From assembly GCA_029959905.1 (NCBI GenBank), contig JASCNZ010000009.1, forward strand, positions 1 through 64,000: DNA of 64,000 nt. Reading direction: 5' to 3'. This DNA comes from Microbacteriaceae bacterium PS02344 (GTDB lineage: Bacteria; Actinomycetota; Actinomycetes; Actinomycetales; Microbacteriaceae). This document shows, piece by piece, positions 1-8,388 of the stretch. Position numbers and translations under genes: made by a program. The first letter of the stretch is position 1. Each line of letters begins with the position of its first letter. Under the pieces are notes generated by a model that saw only the letters and a list, made by a program, of their open reading frames with translations, had not been told where the DNA came from and did not search any database.

Positions 1-111
1 GCCGGCCAAGCCGCGATGGCCGCCGCGCAGGCGGGGGCGGAGGCGGCCTCGTCGCTCGAGGACTCGAGCGACGAGGAGCGCGCGGAGAGCGACAGCGCGA
101 CGAACGACTGA
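1..111 (+). CDS. C-terminal fragment of an unidentified protein
   Basis: An open frame enters from the left edge and ends at TGA 109-111, leaving 36 residues. The tail is rich in Ala, Glu, Asp and Ser and has no domain, which suggests a disordered C-terminus. It converges on the transporter gene that ends at 121, only 9 bp away. The function cannot be told from this piece. Confidence 0.5.
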   Translation, partial: AGQAAMAAAQAGAEAASSLEDSSDEERAESDSATND

Positions 112-120
112 CGCCTCGCG

Positions 121-1680
121 TCACGCGCGATCGCTCGCGGCCGCCTCGCCCCCGGCGTCGGGGGCCATCTCGTCGACCCGCTCGGGGAAGAGCTCGTCGA
201 GATCGAGGTCGGGGTTCTCGTCCTGAGTCTCCACGAGCAGGATCGCCTCCTCCTCGGTCTGCACGCTCGGCATCGCCCCCGGCAGCGGACGGCGGGCCGA
301 CTCCTTCAGCACGATGATCGCGACGAAGCCGGCGATCGACGTGCCGATCACGTAGAACGCCGGCGCGAGAGACGAGCCCGTGAGCTGCACGAGCGCCTCC
401 ATGACGAACGGCGCGGTGCCGGCGAACAGTGCGACCGCGAGGTTGTACGAGATGCCCATGCCGCCGTACCGCGACGACGTGGGGAAGAGCGCGGGCAACG
501 ACGACGCGAGGTTCGCGACGTAGAAGGTGACGGGGAACGCGAGCAGCACGAGCCCGAGCAGGGTCGACCAGATCGCCCCGTGCATCATGAACAGGAACGC
601 GGGCACCGACAGCACGATCGCCGAGACCGAACCGATGAAGAGCACCTTCTTGCGCCCGATGCGGTCGGAGAGACGACCGGTGAGGGGGATGCACAACGCC
701 ATCGCGACCAGCACCGGCAGGGTGAGCAGCGTGCCGTGCACCTCGTCGTACCCCAGCGTGCCGGTGAGGTAGGTGGGCATGTACGACGTGAGGGCGTAGC
801 CGACGGTGTTCGCGGCGGCGACGAGGACGAACGCGGTGAGCAGCTCGCGCCAGTAGGCGCGGATGAGCGCGATCACGCCCTTCGGGGCATCCGCCGCATC
901 CTGCGCCTCGTCGGCGGCGCGCGCCGCCGCGTCCTGCGCCTCCTGGAACGCGGGGGTGTCCTCGATCTTGAGGCGGAAGTAGATGGCGATCAGCCCCAGC
1001 GGCAGCGCGACGAGGAACGGGATGCGCCACGCGAAGCCCTGCATCACCTCGGCGGAGAGCGTGAGCTGGAGGATCGAGACGAATGCGGCGCCGATCGCGA
1101 AGCCCATGTACGAGCCGAGATCGAGGAGTGACGCGTAGAACCCGCGGCGCCGGTCTGGCGCGTACTCGGTGATGAAGGTGGTGGCACCGGCGTACTCGCC
1201 GCCGGTGGAGAAGCCCTGGGCCAGCTTGAGCACGATGAGCAGGATCGGAGCCCAGACGCCGATCACCGAGTAGTCGGGCAGCACGCCGATGAGGAAGGTG
1301 GCGGCCGCCATCATGATGAGCGTGAACGCCAGCACGCGCTGGCGGCCCAGACGGTCGCCGAGTTGGCCGAGCACGACGCCGCCGAGCGGACGGGCGACGA
1401 AGGTCACGGCGAACACTCCGAGCGAGAACAGCGACTGCGCCCCGGCCTCGGCGTCGGGAAGGAAGGCCCGCCCGATGATCACGGCGAGGTAGCCGTAGAC
1501 GCCGATGTCGTACCACTCCATGAGGTTGCCGACCACGGTGCCGGCGACCGCGCGCCGCAGCATCGGCCTGTCGACGATCGTGACGTCGTCGACGGTGAGC
1601 CGCCGCGGCTCCGTGGATGCCGGACGGAAGCGGCGCAGCAGCCGCTGCCAGAACGACTCGATCGGGGTGGGGTCGGACAT
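121..1680 (-). CDS. MHS-family MFS transporter (ProP-like)
   Basis: A proton-coupled inner-membrane symporter of the metabolite:H+ symporter group (ProP, shikimate and dicarboxylate transporters). The 519-residue product has about 12 hydrophobic segments. The signature GNLMEWYDIGVYGY lies at residues 51-64, at the start of TM1, and the cytoplasmic loop motif DRLGRQRV follows TM3. The frame stays open upstream to 1761, but those 27 residues are not membrane-like. The ATG at 1680 starts the conserved part and has a weak GGAAG upstream. The N-terminus (about 45 residues) and the acidic C-terminal tail are longer than in ProP. The substrate cannot be read from sequence; compatible solutes or organic acids are typical. 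It is monocistronic. Confidence 0.88.
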   Translation of the reverse strand: MSDPTPIESFWQRLLRRFRPASTEPRRLTVDDVTIVDRPMLRRAVAGTVVGNLMEWYDIGVYGYLAVIIGRAFLPDAEAGAQSLFSLGVFAVTFVARPLGGVVLGQLGDRLGRQRVLAFTLIMMAAATFLIGVLPDYSVIGVWAPILLIVLKLAQGFSTGGEYAGATTFITEYAPDRRRGFYASLLDLGSYMGFAIGAAFVSILQLTLSAEVMQGFAWRIPFLVALPLGLIAIYFRLKIEDTPAFQEAQDAAARAADEAQDAADAPKGVIALIRAYWRELLTAFVLVAAANTVGYALTSYMPTYLTGTLGYDEVHGTLLTLPVLVAMALCIPLTGRLSDRIGRKKVLFIGSVSAIVLSVPAFLFMMHGAIWSTLLGLVLLAFPVTFYVANLASSLPALFPTSSRYGGMGISYNLAVALFAGTAPFVMEALVQLTGSSLAPAFYVIGTSIAGFVAIIVLKESARRPLPGAMPSVQTEEEAILLVETQDENPDLDLDELFPERVDEMAPDAGGEAAASDRA

Positions 1681-1741
1681 GGTGTTCTCACTTCCCGCGC
1701 CTCGCGGCGCCGTGTCTCCCGGTATACACCCGGACAGACGT

Positions 1742-1771
1742 CGGGGAGACGGTGTTCCCACCGTCTCCCCG
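1742..1771 (-). terminator. Stem-loop downstream of the CsbD gene
   Basis: A perfect 13-bp stem (CGGGGAGACGGTG pairing with CACCGTCTCCCCG) has a 4-nt loop. It lies 15 bp past the CsbD stop on the minus strand and ahead of the next minus-strand gene. There is no long T-run, which is common for actinobacterial terminators. Confidence 0.7.
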
Positions 1772-1786
1772 AACCGTTCTGCGCCG

Positions 1787-1960
1787 TCAGTTCTTGAAGG
1801 CGTCCTTCACGTTCTCGCCGGCCTGCTTGACGTCGGACTTGGCCTGGTCGGCCTTGCCCTCGGCCTCGAGGCGCTCGTTGCCGGTCACCTTGCCGGTGGC
1901 CTCCTTCGCCTTGCCGGCGATGTCTTCTGCAGCGTTCTTGATCTTGTCGTCGAGTCCCAT
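1787..1960 (-). CDS. CsbD family stress protein
   Basis: A 57-residue, highly charged, Lys/Glu/Ala-rich protein with the CsbD-like pattern GLDDKIKNAAEDIAGKAKEA followed by a second KxxxGxVTGNE-type half. In Bacillus, CsbD is induced by general stress through sigmaB; its molecular role is unknown. The frame is open further upstream, but the ATG at 1960 has a strong AAAGGAG 5-6 nt before it and gives the standard family length. The terminator at 1742-1771 follows. Confidence 0.9.
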   Translation of the reverse strand: MGLDDKIKNAAEDIAGKAKEATGKVTGNERLEAEGKADQAKSDVKQAGENVKDAFKN

Positions 1961-2006
1961 GGGGGTCTCCTTTCTTATCGGTGGTCGATGCCCGTCATGG
2001 GCGGGG

Positions 2007-2273
2007 TCATCCCGAGACGGTGAGGATCTCCGCGATGATCGGAGTCGCGGCGGCCGCGATGAGGGCGACGAGACCGACGATCCCGGCACTGCGCCAGAGC
2101 GGAGCCGGGGCGACCGGGCGGCTTCGCGAGAGACCGGTATACCTTCCGACGGCGGCGCGGGCCGAGACCGGGGTGAGGTCGATCGGAGAGGCGACCTGCG
2201 TGCGATCGGCGACCGTCGGGCGGATTGCAGCGCGGACGGGGGCGGTGCGGGGTGCCTCCGCGGTCCAGGTCAT
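2007..2273 (-). CDS. Small single-pass membrane protein, unknown
   Basis: An 88-residue protein of no family I recognise. The N-terminal 60 residues are rich in Ala, Arg and Pro, and one hydrophobic helix (WRSAGIVGLVALIAAAATPI) lies near the C-terminus. AAGGAG lies 12 nt before the ATG at 2273 and 3 nt before a GTG at 2282, so the start is uncertain by three codons. The upstream region shared with the divergent SDR gene contains ACTAG/CTAGT dyads around 2302-2330 that could be an operator. The gene lies 46 bp upstream of CsbD in the same direction and may be co-transcribed with it. Confidence 0.6.
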   Translation of the reverse strand: MTWTAEAPRTAPVRAAIRPTVADRTQVASPIDLTPVSARAAVGRYTGLSRSRPVAPAPLWRSAGIVGLVALIAAAATPIIAEILTVSG

Positions 2274-2353
2274 GTCGATCACTCTCCTTGCGGGAAAGAT
2301 TACTAGGTTGACTAGTGAAAAGCCAGCCTAGTGAGATATCGACAGGTTCGGCA

Positions 2354-2359
2354 TACCCT
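2354..2359 (+). promoter_or_regulatory. Leaderless -10 box (TACCCT) of the SDR gene
   Basis: TACCCT fits the actinobacterial TANNNT -10 box and ends 6 nt before the ATG at 2366. No Shine-Dalgarno is present. Transcription would therefore start at or beside the initiation codon. Confidence 0.5.
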
Positions 2360-2365
2360 CGTCCC

Positions 2366-3931
2366 ATGACCGAGCTCACCCAACCGACCGGCCGCGAAGA
2401 CGAACTCCGCGCCGTCCCGCGCGCTGACGGATCCGCGCCCGTCGCCCTCGTCCTCGGTGCGACGGGCTACATCGGCGGGCGCCTCACCCCGCGCCTGCTC
2501 AACGCCGGTTACCGTGTGCGCGTGCTCGCCCGCGACGCGGCGCGCGCGGCATCCTTCCCCTGGGGGCCGGACTGCGAGATCGTCGAGGGATCGGCCGACG
2601 ACGCCGATGCGGTGGCCGAGGCCGCGCGCGACGTCGACGTCGTCTACTACCTGATCCATTCGATGTCGGCCGGCAAGGGCTTCGAGGAGGCCGACGAACG
2701 CGCGGCGCAGACCGTCGCGGATGCCGCGGCCGCCGCCGGCGTGCGCCGCATCGTCTACCTCGGCGGCCTGCATCCCGACGACGTGCAGCTCTCCCCCCAC
2801 CTGCGCTCGCGCGTGCGGGTCGGCGAGGTGTTCCTCGAATCCGGCGTGCCCACGATCGTGCTGCAGGCGGGCGTCGTGATCGGCTCCGGCTCGGCGTCGT
2901 TCGAGATGATCCGCCACCTCACCGAGGTGCTGCCGTACATGCCGGCACCGAAGTGGGTGCGCAACCGCATCCAGCCCATCGCGATCCGCGACGTGCTGCA
3001 CTACCTGCTCGGCGCCGCCCGACTCGACCCGAGCGTCAACCGGGCCGTCGACATCGGCGGCCCCGACGTGCTCCGCTACGGGCAGATGATGAACGGCTAC
3101 GCGCTCGAAGCAGGGCTTCCGCAGCGCGCCATCGCCTCGCTGCCCGTGCTCACACCGGGACTCGCGTCGCACTGGGTCAACCTCGTCACCCCGGTGCCGC
3201 GCTCGATCGCCCGACCCCTCGTCGCCTCGCTGCAGAACGAGTGCATCGTCAAGAACCGCGACATCGACGACCTCATCCCCCGGCCCGAGGGCGGCCTCAT
3301 GCCGTACCGACAGGCCGTGGCCCTCGCGATCGGCCGCTCGAACGCCGACACGATCGAGACGAGCTGGCAGGACGCCGAGGTCTCCGGCGCCCCGAGCGAC
3401 CCGCTCCCCAGCGACCCCGACTGGGCCGGTAAGACCGCGTTCACCGATGCGCGCAAACTCGAGACGAAGGCATCCGTCGACCGGCTATGGCGCGTCATCG
3501 AGGGTATCGGCGGCACCAACGGCTGGTACTCGTCGCCCTTCCTCTGGGCCGTGCGCGGCTGGATGGACCGCCTCGTCGGCGGCGTCGGACTGCGGCGCGG
3601 TCGACGGAGCCGCACCGAGGCGCGGGTCGGAGACGCGATCGACTTCTGGCGCGTCGAGGCCGTCGAAGAGCCGGGTCGCGAGACCGAGTCGTCGCCCGCG
3701 AGCGGCGGATTGCTGCGGCTGCGCGCCGAGATGAAGGTGCCGGGTTCGGCGTGGCTCGAGCTGCGCGCCCTGCCGCGCGGCGACGGTGCGCTCTACGAGC
3801 AGCGGGCCGTGTTCTTCCCCCGGGGACTGAGCGGACGCCTGTACTGGTTCGCGGTGCTGCCCTTCCACGGCGCGATCTTCGCGGGCATGGCCGCGCGCAT
3901 CACCGGCGCGGCGGAGAGCGCCGGGGAGTAG
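2366..3931 (+). CDS. SDR-type NAD(P)-binding protein with C-terminal DUF2867
   Basis: A 521-residue two-domain protein. Residues 26-300 are an atypical/extended SDR fold of the NmrA-like NAD(P)H-binding type, with the dinucleotide motif GATGYIGGRL at 31-40 and an internal YLGGLHPDD segment. The last ~190 residues match the DUF2867 (SRPBCC-like) pattern seen fused to such SDRs in actinobacteria. The substrate is unknown. The frame is open 17 codons upstream, but the ATG at 2366 has a leaderless promoter and the upstream residues look non-coding. It is monocistronic and convergent with the BCCT gene across the 19-bp repeat array. Confidence 0.85.
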   Translation: MTELTQPTGREDELRAVPRADGSAPVALVLGATGYIGGRLTPRLLNAGYRVRVLARDAARAASFPWGPDCEIVEGSADDADAVAEAARDVDVVYYLIHSMSAGKGFEEADERAAQTVADAAAAAGVRRIVYLGGLHPDDVQLSPHLRSRVRVGEVFLESGVPTIVLQAGVVIGSGSASFEMIRHLTEVLPYMPAPKWVRNRIQPIAIRDVLHYLLGAARLDPSVNRAVDIGGPDVLRYGQMMNGYALEAGLPQRAIASLPVLTPGLASHWVNLVTPVPRSIARPLVASLQNECIVKNRDIDDLIPRPEGGLMPYRQAVALAIGRSNADTIETSWQDAEVSGAPSDPLPSDPDWAGKTAFTDARKLETKASVDRLWRVIEGIGGTNGWYSSPFLWAVRGWMDRLVGGVGLRRGRRSRTEARVGDAIDFWRVEAVEEPGRETESSPASGGLLRLRAEMKVPGSAWLELRALPRGDGALYEQRAVFFPRGLSGRLYWFAVLPFHGAIFAGMAARITGAAESAGE

Positions 3932-4003
3932 GTTCCCCCGAGCTCGCACTCACGCTCGCCGGCGCCCTCGGTCTCCCGCACAGGGGGACCTGATGTGTGC
4001 CGC

Positions 4004-4202
4004 CGCCACCGGGGAGGAGATCTCGCGCTGCGAAGGAGTGGTTCCCAGATTCAGCCCTGCCGAGCGCGAGATCTCCTTCGGAGCGGGTGGTCTCCTGTCC
4101 ACTAAGAGATCTCCTGCGCAGCGGGTGATCTCCTGCGCAGCGGGTGATCTCCTTCGCAGCGGGTAACCTCCTGCGTCGCGCGAGATCTCCCTCGCGGCGG
4201 GA
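4004..4202. repeat. 19-bp tandem array, two units in one orientation and seven in the other
   Basis: This array fills most of the 278-bp gap between convergent genes. Seven abutting 19-bp units run from 4070 to 4202 with consensus GATCTCCTGCGCAGCGGGT. The units at 4108 and 4127 are identical, 4070 and 4146 differ by one or two bases, and 4089, 4165 and 4184 are degenerate. Two units in the opposite orientation occupy 4004-4041, separated from the rest by a 28-bp spacer. Facing units form a perfect 14-bp inverted repeat (4016-4029 with 4063-4076). The reverse strand reads AGGAGATC in most units, a Shine-Dalgarno-like string. There are no spacers, so it is not a CRISPR array. No gene is seen here. 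Confidence 0.85.
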
Positions 4203-4209
4203 GCGCCGA

Positions 4210-6402
4210 TCAATCGGCGCGCGGGCGCTCCGGAGCATCCGTCGGTGCATCCGTCGGCGTGTCGGCTGCAGCGTCCACGGCGGCCTCCACCTCGGCGGGC
4301 GGGATGATGTCGATCGCCTCGGTCGCCGAGACGTAGACCTCGGCGAGGGTGTCGTCGACGGTCTCCTCGTCGATCCACGCGAGGTCGTCGCCCGAGTGGT
4401 CGTACTCGACGGGCACCAGGGCGAAGTCGTCGCCGTACTCCTCGAGACCGGCCATGACGCTGTGTCGCACGGCCGCCCGGGCGTAGCGCTCCCGCAGGAT
4501 CAGCGGATCGCGGCGCAGGTCGATCATGAACGCGATCATCATGAACGCCATGATCACCGCGAACGGCAGCGCGGCGATGATCGTCACGTTCTGCAGCGAC
4601 TGCAAGCCGCTGCCCTCCGCACCGCTGACCAGCAGCACCGCGGCGATGACCCCCACCAGCGCGCCCCACACGATCGCGACCCAGCGCGACGGGTCGGGGC
4701 GGCCCTGCTGCGAGAGGGTACCCATCACCAGCGACGCCGAGTCGGCGCCGGTGATGAAGAAGATCGAGATGAGCAGGATGAGCAGGATGCTCGTGACGAG
4801 GGGCAGCGGCAGGTTGGCGAGCACGCCGAACAGCACCTCCTCGGGCGGATCGACCGTGAGTCCGGCGCCGTCCATCTGCTGGCTGATCGCGGTGGTGCCG
4901 AAGATCGCGAACCACACGAGCGAGATCGCGGCGGGCACCACGATGACGACCGAGACGAACTGGCGCAGCGTGCGGCCGCGCGAGATCTTCGCGATGAACA
5001 TGCCGACGAAGGGCGACCACGAGATCCACCATGCCCAGTAGAAGATCGTCCAGCCGGAGAGGAACATCTGCGCCTCGTCGCCCTGCGACGCCGAACGACC
5101 GATCATGGTGGGCAGGTCGCCGAGGAACTGCACGGCGACCGAGGGAATGACGTTGAGGATCAGCAGCGTCGGGCCGACGAAGAACACGAAGAACGCGAGC
5201 ACGAGCGCGGCGACCGCGTTGATGTTCGACAGCGCCTGGATACCCTTCGAGACTCCGGACACCGCCGAGGCGATGAAGCAGGCGGTGAGCACCGCGATGA
5301 CGCCGATGAGCACGCCGTTGCCGAGCGGACCCGCGCCCGTGACGATCTCGACGCCGTGCCCGATCTGCAGGGCGCCGAGACCGAGCGACGCGGCCGTTCC
5401 GAACAGGGTCACGATGATCGAGAAGATGTCGATCGTGCGCCCGAGGGGTCCGGTGGTACGCCCCTCGCCGAGCAGCGGGGCGAAGATCGACGAGATCAGC
5501 GGGGTGCGGCCACGGCGGTAGGCGCCGTAGGCGATCGCCCCGCCGACCAGGGCGTAGAAGGCCCACGCCTGCGGCCCCCAGTGGTAGAGCACCTGCGCCT
5601 GCGCGGTGTGCATCGCTTCGAGGGTGTTCGCTTCGACGGTGCCGGGCGGCGGGTTCTCGAAGAACGTGAGCGGCTCGGCGGCCCCCCAGAACACGAGGCC
5701 GATGCCCATTCCCGCTGCGAAGAGCATCGAGATCCACGAGAACATCGAGAACTCGGGTTCTTCGTCATCGCGGCCGAGCGGGATGCGTCCGTACCGGCTG
5801 AAGCCGACGAACAGCATGAAGACGAGGATCACCGTGGCGATCGTGGTGAAGAAGAAGCCGAAGTACTCGACGACCCAGGCGAGCACCGTCTCGGCTGTGC
5901 CCGCGAGGTTGTCGCCGGCGAACACTCCCCAGGCGATGAAGGCGATGGTCGCCGCGACGGCGACGCCGAACACGAGGGGGTCGGTGCGGTAGGTGCGCCC
6001 GGTCTCCTCGACGGCGACGCCGGGCACGAGGGCCGGGTGCACGCTGCGGGGCGGCACGGCGGAGATGTCGCGCACGAGTTTGCGCGCCGTCTCGCCGGCC
6101 TTCGTCGGGATGCGCCCGGTGTCGGACGTGCGGGTCGTGCCGGTGCCTGCGGTCGGAGTGGTGCCGGTGCCGCGGGTCGGGATGGTGCCGGTGCCGCGGG
6201 TCGGGATGGTGCCGGTGCCGCGGGTCGGGATGGTGCCGGTGCCGCGGGTGGGTGTGGTTCCGGTGCCGCGGGTCGGTGTGGTGCCGGTCGGGACGCGCCC
6301 GTCGACGGGTGCCACGGGGTGATCAGTGGGCCGCGGTGCGGCTCCCTCGACGCGACGGGGAGGCTTCTGCTCGGGTGTCTCCATGGGAATCGATTGTCCC
6401 AC
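4210..6402 (-). CDS. BCCT-family betaine/choline/carnitine transporter
   Basis: A secondary transporter of trimethylammonium compounds in the inner membrane, typically Na+- or H+-coupled and active in osmotic stress. The 730-residue product has about 12 TM helices from residue 140 onward. The family signature is present as WTIFYWAWWISWSPFVGMF followed by the KISRGRTLRQF stretch. Residues 41-100 are an odd low-complexity segment of 8-residue repeats, and the C-terminus is an acidic Ala/Asp/Pro tail; both are probably cytoplasmic. The GTG at 6402 was chosen because GGAG lies 8 nt before it; the ATG at 6384 is an alternative without a ribosome site. Glycine betaine is a guess from the family. 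Confidence 0.9.
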   Translation of the reverse strand: MGQSIPMETPEQKPPRRVEGAAPRPTDHPVAPVDGRVPTGTTPTRGTGTTPTRGTGTIPTRGTGTIPTRGTGTIPTRGTGTTPTAGTGTTRTSDTGRIPTKAGETARKLVRDISAVPPRSVHPALVPGVAVEETGRTYRTDPLVFGVAVAATIAFIAWGVFAGDNLAGTAETVLAWVVEYFGFFFTTIATVILVFMLFVGFSRYGRIPLGRDDEEPEFSMFSWISMLFAAGMGIGLVFWGAAEPLTFFENPPPGTVEANTLEAMHTAQAQVLYHWGPQAWAFYALVGGAIAYGAYRRGRTPLISSIFAPLLGEGRTTGPLGRTIDIFSIIVTLFGTAASLGLGALQIGHGVEIVTGAGPLGNGVLIGVIAVLTACFIASAVSGVSKGIQALSNINAVAALVLAFFVFFVGPTLLILNVIPSVAVQFLGDLPTMIGRSASQGDEAQMFLSGWTIFYWAWWISWSPFVGMFIAKISRGRTLRQFVSVVIVVPAAISLVWFAIFGTTAISQQMDGAGLTVDPPEEVLFGVLANLPLPLVTSILLILLISIFFITGADSASLVMGTLSQQGRPDPSRWVAIVWGALVGVIAAVLLVSGAEGSGLQSLQNVTIIAALPFAVIMAFMMIAFMIDLRRDPLILRERYARAAVRHSVMAGLEEYGDDFALVPVEYDHSGDDLAWIDEETVDDTLAEVYVSATEAIDIIPPAEVEAAVDAAADTPTDAPTDAPERPRAD
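6103..6282 (-). repeat. 24-bp in-frame repeats in the BCCT N-terminus
   Basis: About seven copies of a 24-bp unit encode an octapeptide of consensus T(T/I)PTRGTG at residues 41-96. The central copies are nearly identical and the outer ones degenerate. The unit length keeps frame, so copy number can vary without breaking the gene. Confidence 0.85.
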
Positions 6403-6519
6403 GGCGGGTTCTCCGGCATATCGGGGTTGACCCGGACTCGGCGGGCCGACCTCGGCTCGGGGGTCTCAGCACGGCCGGTGCACCTGGCACGGCGGGTCGG
6501 CGCGGCATGAACGACCCAT

Positions 6520-6577
6520 CGGATGCAGGCACCACGGCGACGTGCAGGCATCCGTCACCCGACCCCGCCTGCATCCG
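6520..6577. repeat. Intergenic inverted repeat, GGATGCAGG type
   Basis: Perfect 11-bp arms CGGATGCAGGC (6520-6530) and GCCTGCATCCG (6567-6577) flank a 36-bp centre that holds another GTGCAGGCATCCG; a further GCCTGCATTC lies at 6586. The element sits in the 216-bp gap between two minus-strand genes. The same arm words recur at 31408-31446 and 31531-31570. Confidence 0.7.
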
Positions 6578-6618
6578 GCCGCACCGCCTGCATTCTGCAC
6601 GCACCCGGCGTGCGGCGG

Positions 6619-8313
6619 CTACCGCCGGAACAGACCCCCGAAGACCGCGTGCAGCAACGGCAGCACCGACACCCACAGCAGGGTGAACCCGAGACCGGGC
6701 ACGGGCTCGACGAGCAGGGCGCCGCCCACGAGCATCGCGGCGAACAGCACGCCCGAGCCGATGCGACGCGCGAGCCCTTCGAGTCGATCGATGCGACGCT
6801 CGAGGCGCGAGGTGTCGAACGAGACGTTGCCGTCGTCGACGCGCGTGATGATGTGGTCGATGCGGGCGGGCAGACGCCACGCGACCTGCATGTTGCCCAT
6901 CGCCTGCTGCGCGAAGTCCTGGGCGAGATTGCCGCCCTCTTCGCGGATCAGACGCTGCGCGTACGGTTCGGCGGCATCCCACACATTGAAGTCGGGGTCG
7001 AGGGCACTGCACATGCCCGACGTCAGCGACACCGCCCGGATCAACAGCAGCAACTGCTCGGGCAGCTGCAGCGGGAGACGCCGCACCATGTCGCCGAACT
7101 CCTTCGCGAAGTCCTCGAACTCGCGCGGGTCGACCTTGGCGAGTTCGGCGAAACCCATGCCGCCGAACCGTCCGAAGAGGGCCGACAGCGCCCGCTCGAG
7201 CTCGGTCGTGTCGGCCGACGGCAGCAGCACGCCGATCTCCTTCGCGGCAGCGACGAGACCGCGACTGTCGCGAGCGGTCACCGCGATGAGCAGCGTGCGC
7301 AGACCCGCGCGCAGGTTCGCGGGCACCTCGGTCATCATGCCGAAGTCGATGAAGGTGAGACGCCACGGCGGGTCGCCCGCATCCGCCCCTTCGGCCCGCG
7401 GCGTGACGAACATGTTGCCCGGGTGCGGGTCGGCGTGCACGAAACCGTGCGTGAACACCTGGTCGAACATCGTCTCGGCGAACAGATCGGCGACCTGGCC
7501 CGGGTCGATGCCCGCGGCGCGCAGCGCGTCGGTGTCGCTGATCTTGATCGCGGTGACGTCCGAGAGGGTGAGCACCCGCCGGGTCGAACGCTCCCACACG
7601 ATCTCGGGGGCGTCGACGCGCGGATCGTCCGCGAAGGCATCGCGGAAGCGTTCGGCGGATGCCGCCTCATGCAGGTAGTCGATCTCCTCGAGGCTCGTGA
7701 CCGCGAACTCCTCGACGAGGGCCGGGGCATCCACCCGATCCGCGACGATGCGCACGCGGGTCAACCACCGGCCGACCCGGCGCAGGGCGGCGAGGTCGGT
7801 CGCCACGATGCCGTCGATGCCCGGTCGCTGCACCTTGAGCACGACGGTGTCGAGACCCGTCGTCGCCGCATCCTGCGCAGACAGACGCGCGCGATGGGCC
7901 TGCCCGAGGGATGCCGCGGCGAGGGGCGTCTCGTCGACCCACAAGAACGCCTCGGTCAGCGGCACCCCGAGCTCGGCCTCGGCGAGCCGCCGGATCTCGG
8001 GGAACGCGACGGCGGGCACCTCGTCCTGCAGGCCGGCCAGCTCGTCGGTGACCTCGGGCGGCAGCACGTCGAGACGCGACGACATGAACTGGCCGACCTT
8101 GATCATGAGACCGCCGAGCTCGACCGCCAGCACGTGGAACCGCCGGGCGAACCGCTGCATGCGGGCGGTGCGGGTGCGGTCGGCGATGCCGCGCAGCCCG
8201 AAGCGCGGCAGCACCAGCTCGAACCACCAGATCTTCGCGAACTCCCGCGAGGCGAACGACAGGATGCGTCGGTACCGGGCGCGATGGGCGCTCAGCGCCG
8301 GGGCATCCGTCAT
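6619..8313 (-). CDS. ABC1/UbiB-family atypical kinase
   Basis: A 564-residue member of the AarF/ABC1/UbiB group of kinase-like ATPases linked to quinone and lipid homeostasis. The invariant KxGQ is IKVGQFMSSR near residue 72. The Ala-rich nucleotide loop is AAASLGQAHRA. The catalytic loop is GFVHADPHPGNMF near residue 294, and the metal-binding motif is FIDFG near 322. Two hydrophobic helices at the C-terminus suggest membrane attachment. The ATG at 8313 has GGAGG 9 nt upstream. The gene precedes BCCT and follows PadR, all on the minus strand, with gaps large enough for separate transcription. Confidence 0.9.
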   Translation of the reverse strand: MTDAPALSAHRARYRRILSFASREFAKIWWFELVLPRFGLRGIADRTRTARMQRFARRFHVLAVELGGLMIKVGQFMSSRLDVLPPEVTDELAGLQDEVPAVAFPEIRRLAEAELGVPLTEAFLWVDETPLAAASLGQAHRARLSAQDAATTGLDTVVLKVQRPGIDGIVATDLAALRRVGRWLTRVRIVADRVDAPALVEEFAVTSLEEIDYLHEAASAERFRDAFADDPRVDAPEIVWERSTRRVLTLSDVTAIKISDTDALRAAGIDPGQVADLFAETMFDQVFTHGFVHADPHPGNMFVTPRAEGADAGDPPWRLTFIDFGMMTEVPANLRAGLRTLLIAVTARDSRGLVAAAKEIGVLLPSADTTELERALSALFGRFGGMGFAELAKVDPREFEDFAKEFGDMVRRLPLQLPEQLLLLIRAVSLTSGMCSALDPDFNVWDAAEPYAQRLIREEGGNLAQDFAQQAMGNMQVAWRLPARIDHIITRVDDGNVSFDTSRLERRIDRLEGLARRIGSGVLFAAMLVGGALLVEPVPGLGFTLLWVSVLPLLHAVFGGLFRR

Positions 8314-8388
8314 CGTGTGAATCCTCCGCCGTCATCGGGAGCACTCGCCCACGGGACGGGCGTCACGGGGCGCGGCATCCTCGGCGCG

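Noticed and set aside
4070..4202. CRISPR array
   Set aside because: Units abut without spacers and are 19 bp; no cas genes are nearby.
3950..5737. 595-codon minus-strand frame covering the 19-bp array and part of BCCT
   Set aside because: In the array it gives a repetitive Arg-rich peptide and then runs in the wrong frame of the transporter gene.
4144..6510. Long open frame (788 codons) on the plus strand opposite the BCCT gene
   Set aside because: Its product is Arg/Glu/His/Asp-rich without any fold, the typical mirror of a GC-rich gene. The minus strand carries a clear BCCT signature and TM pattern.
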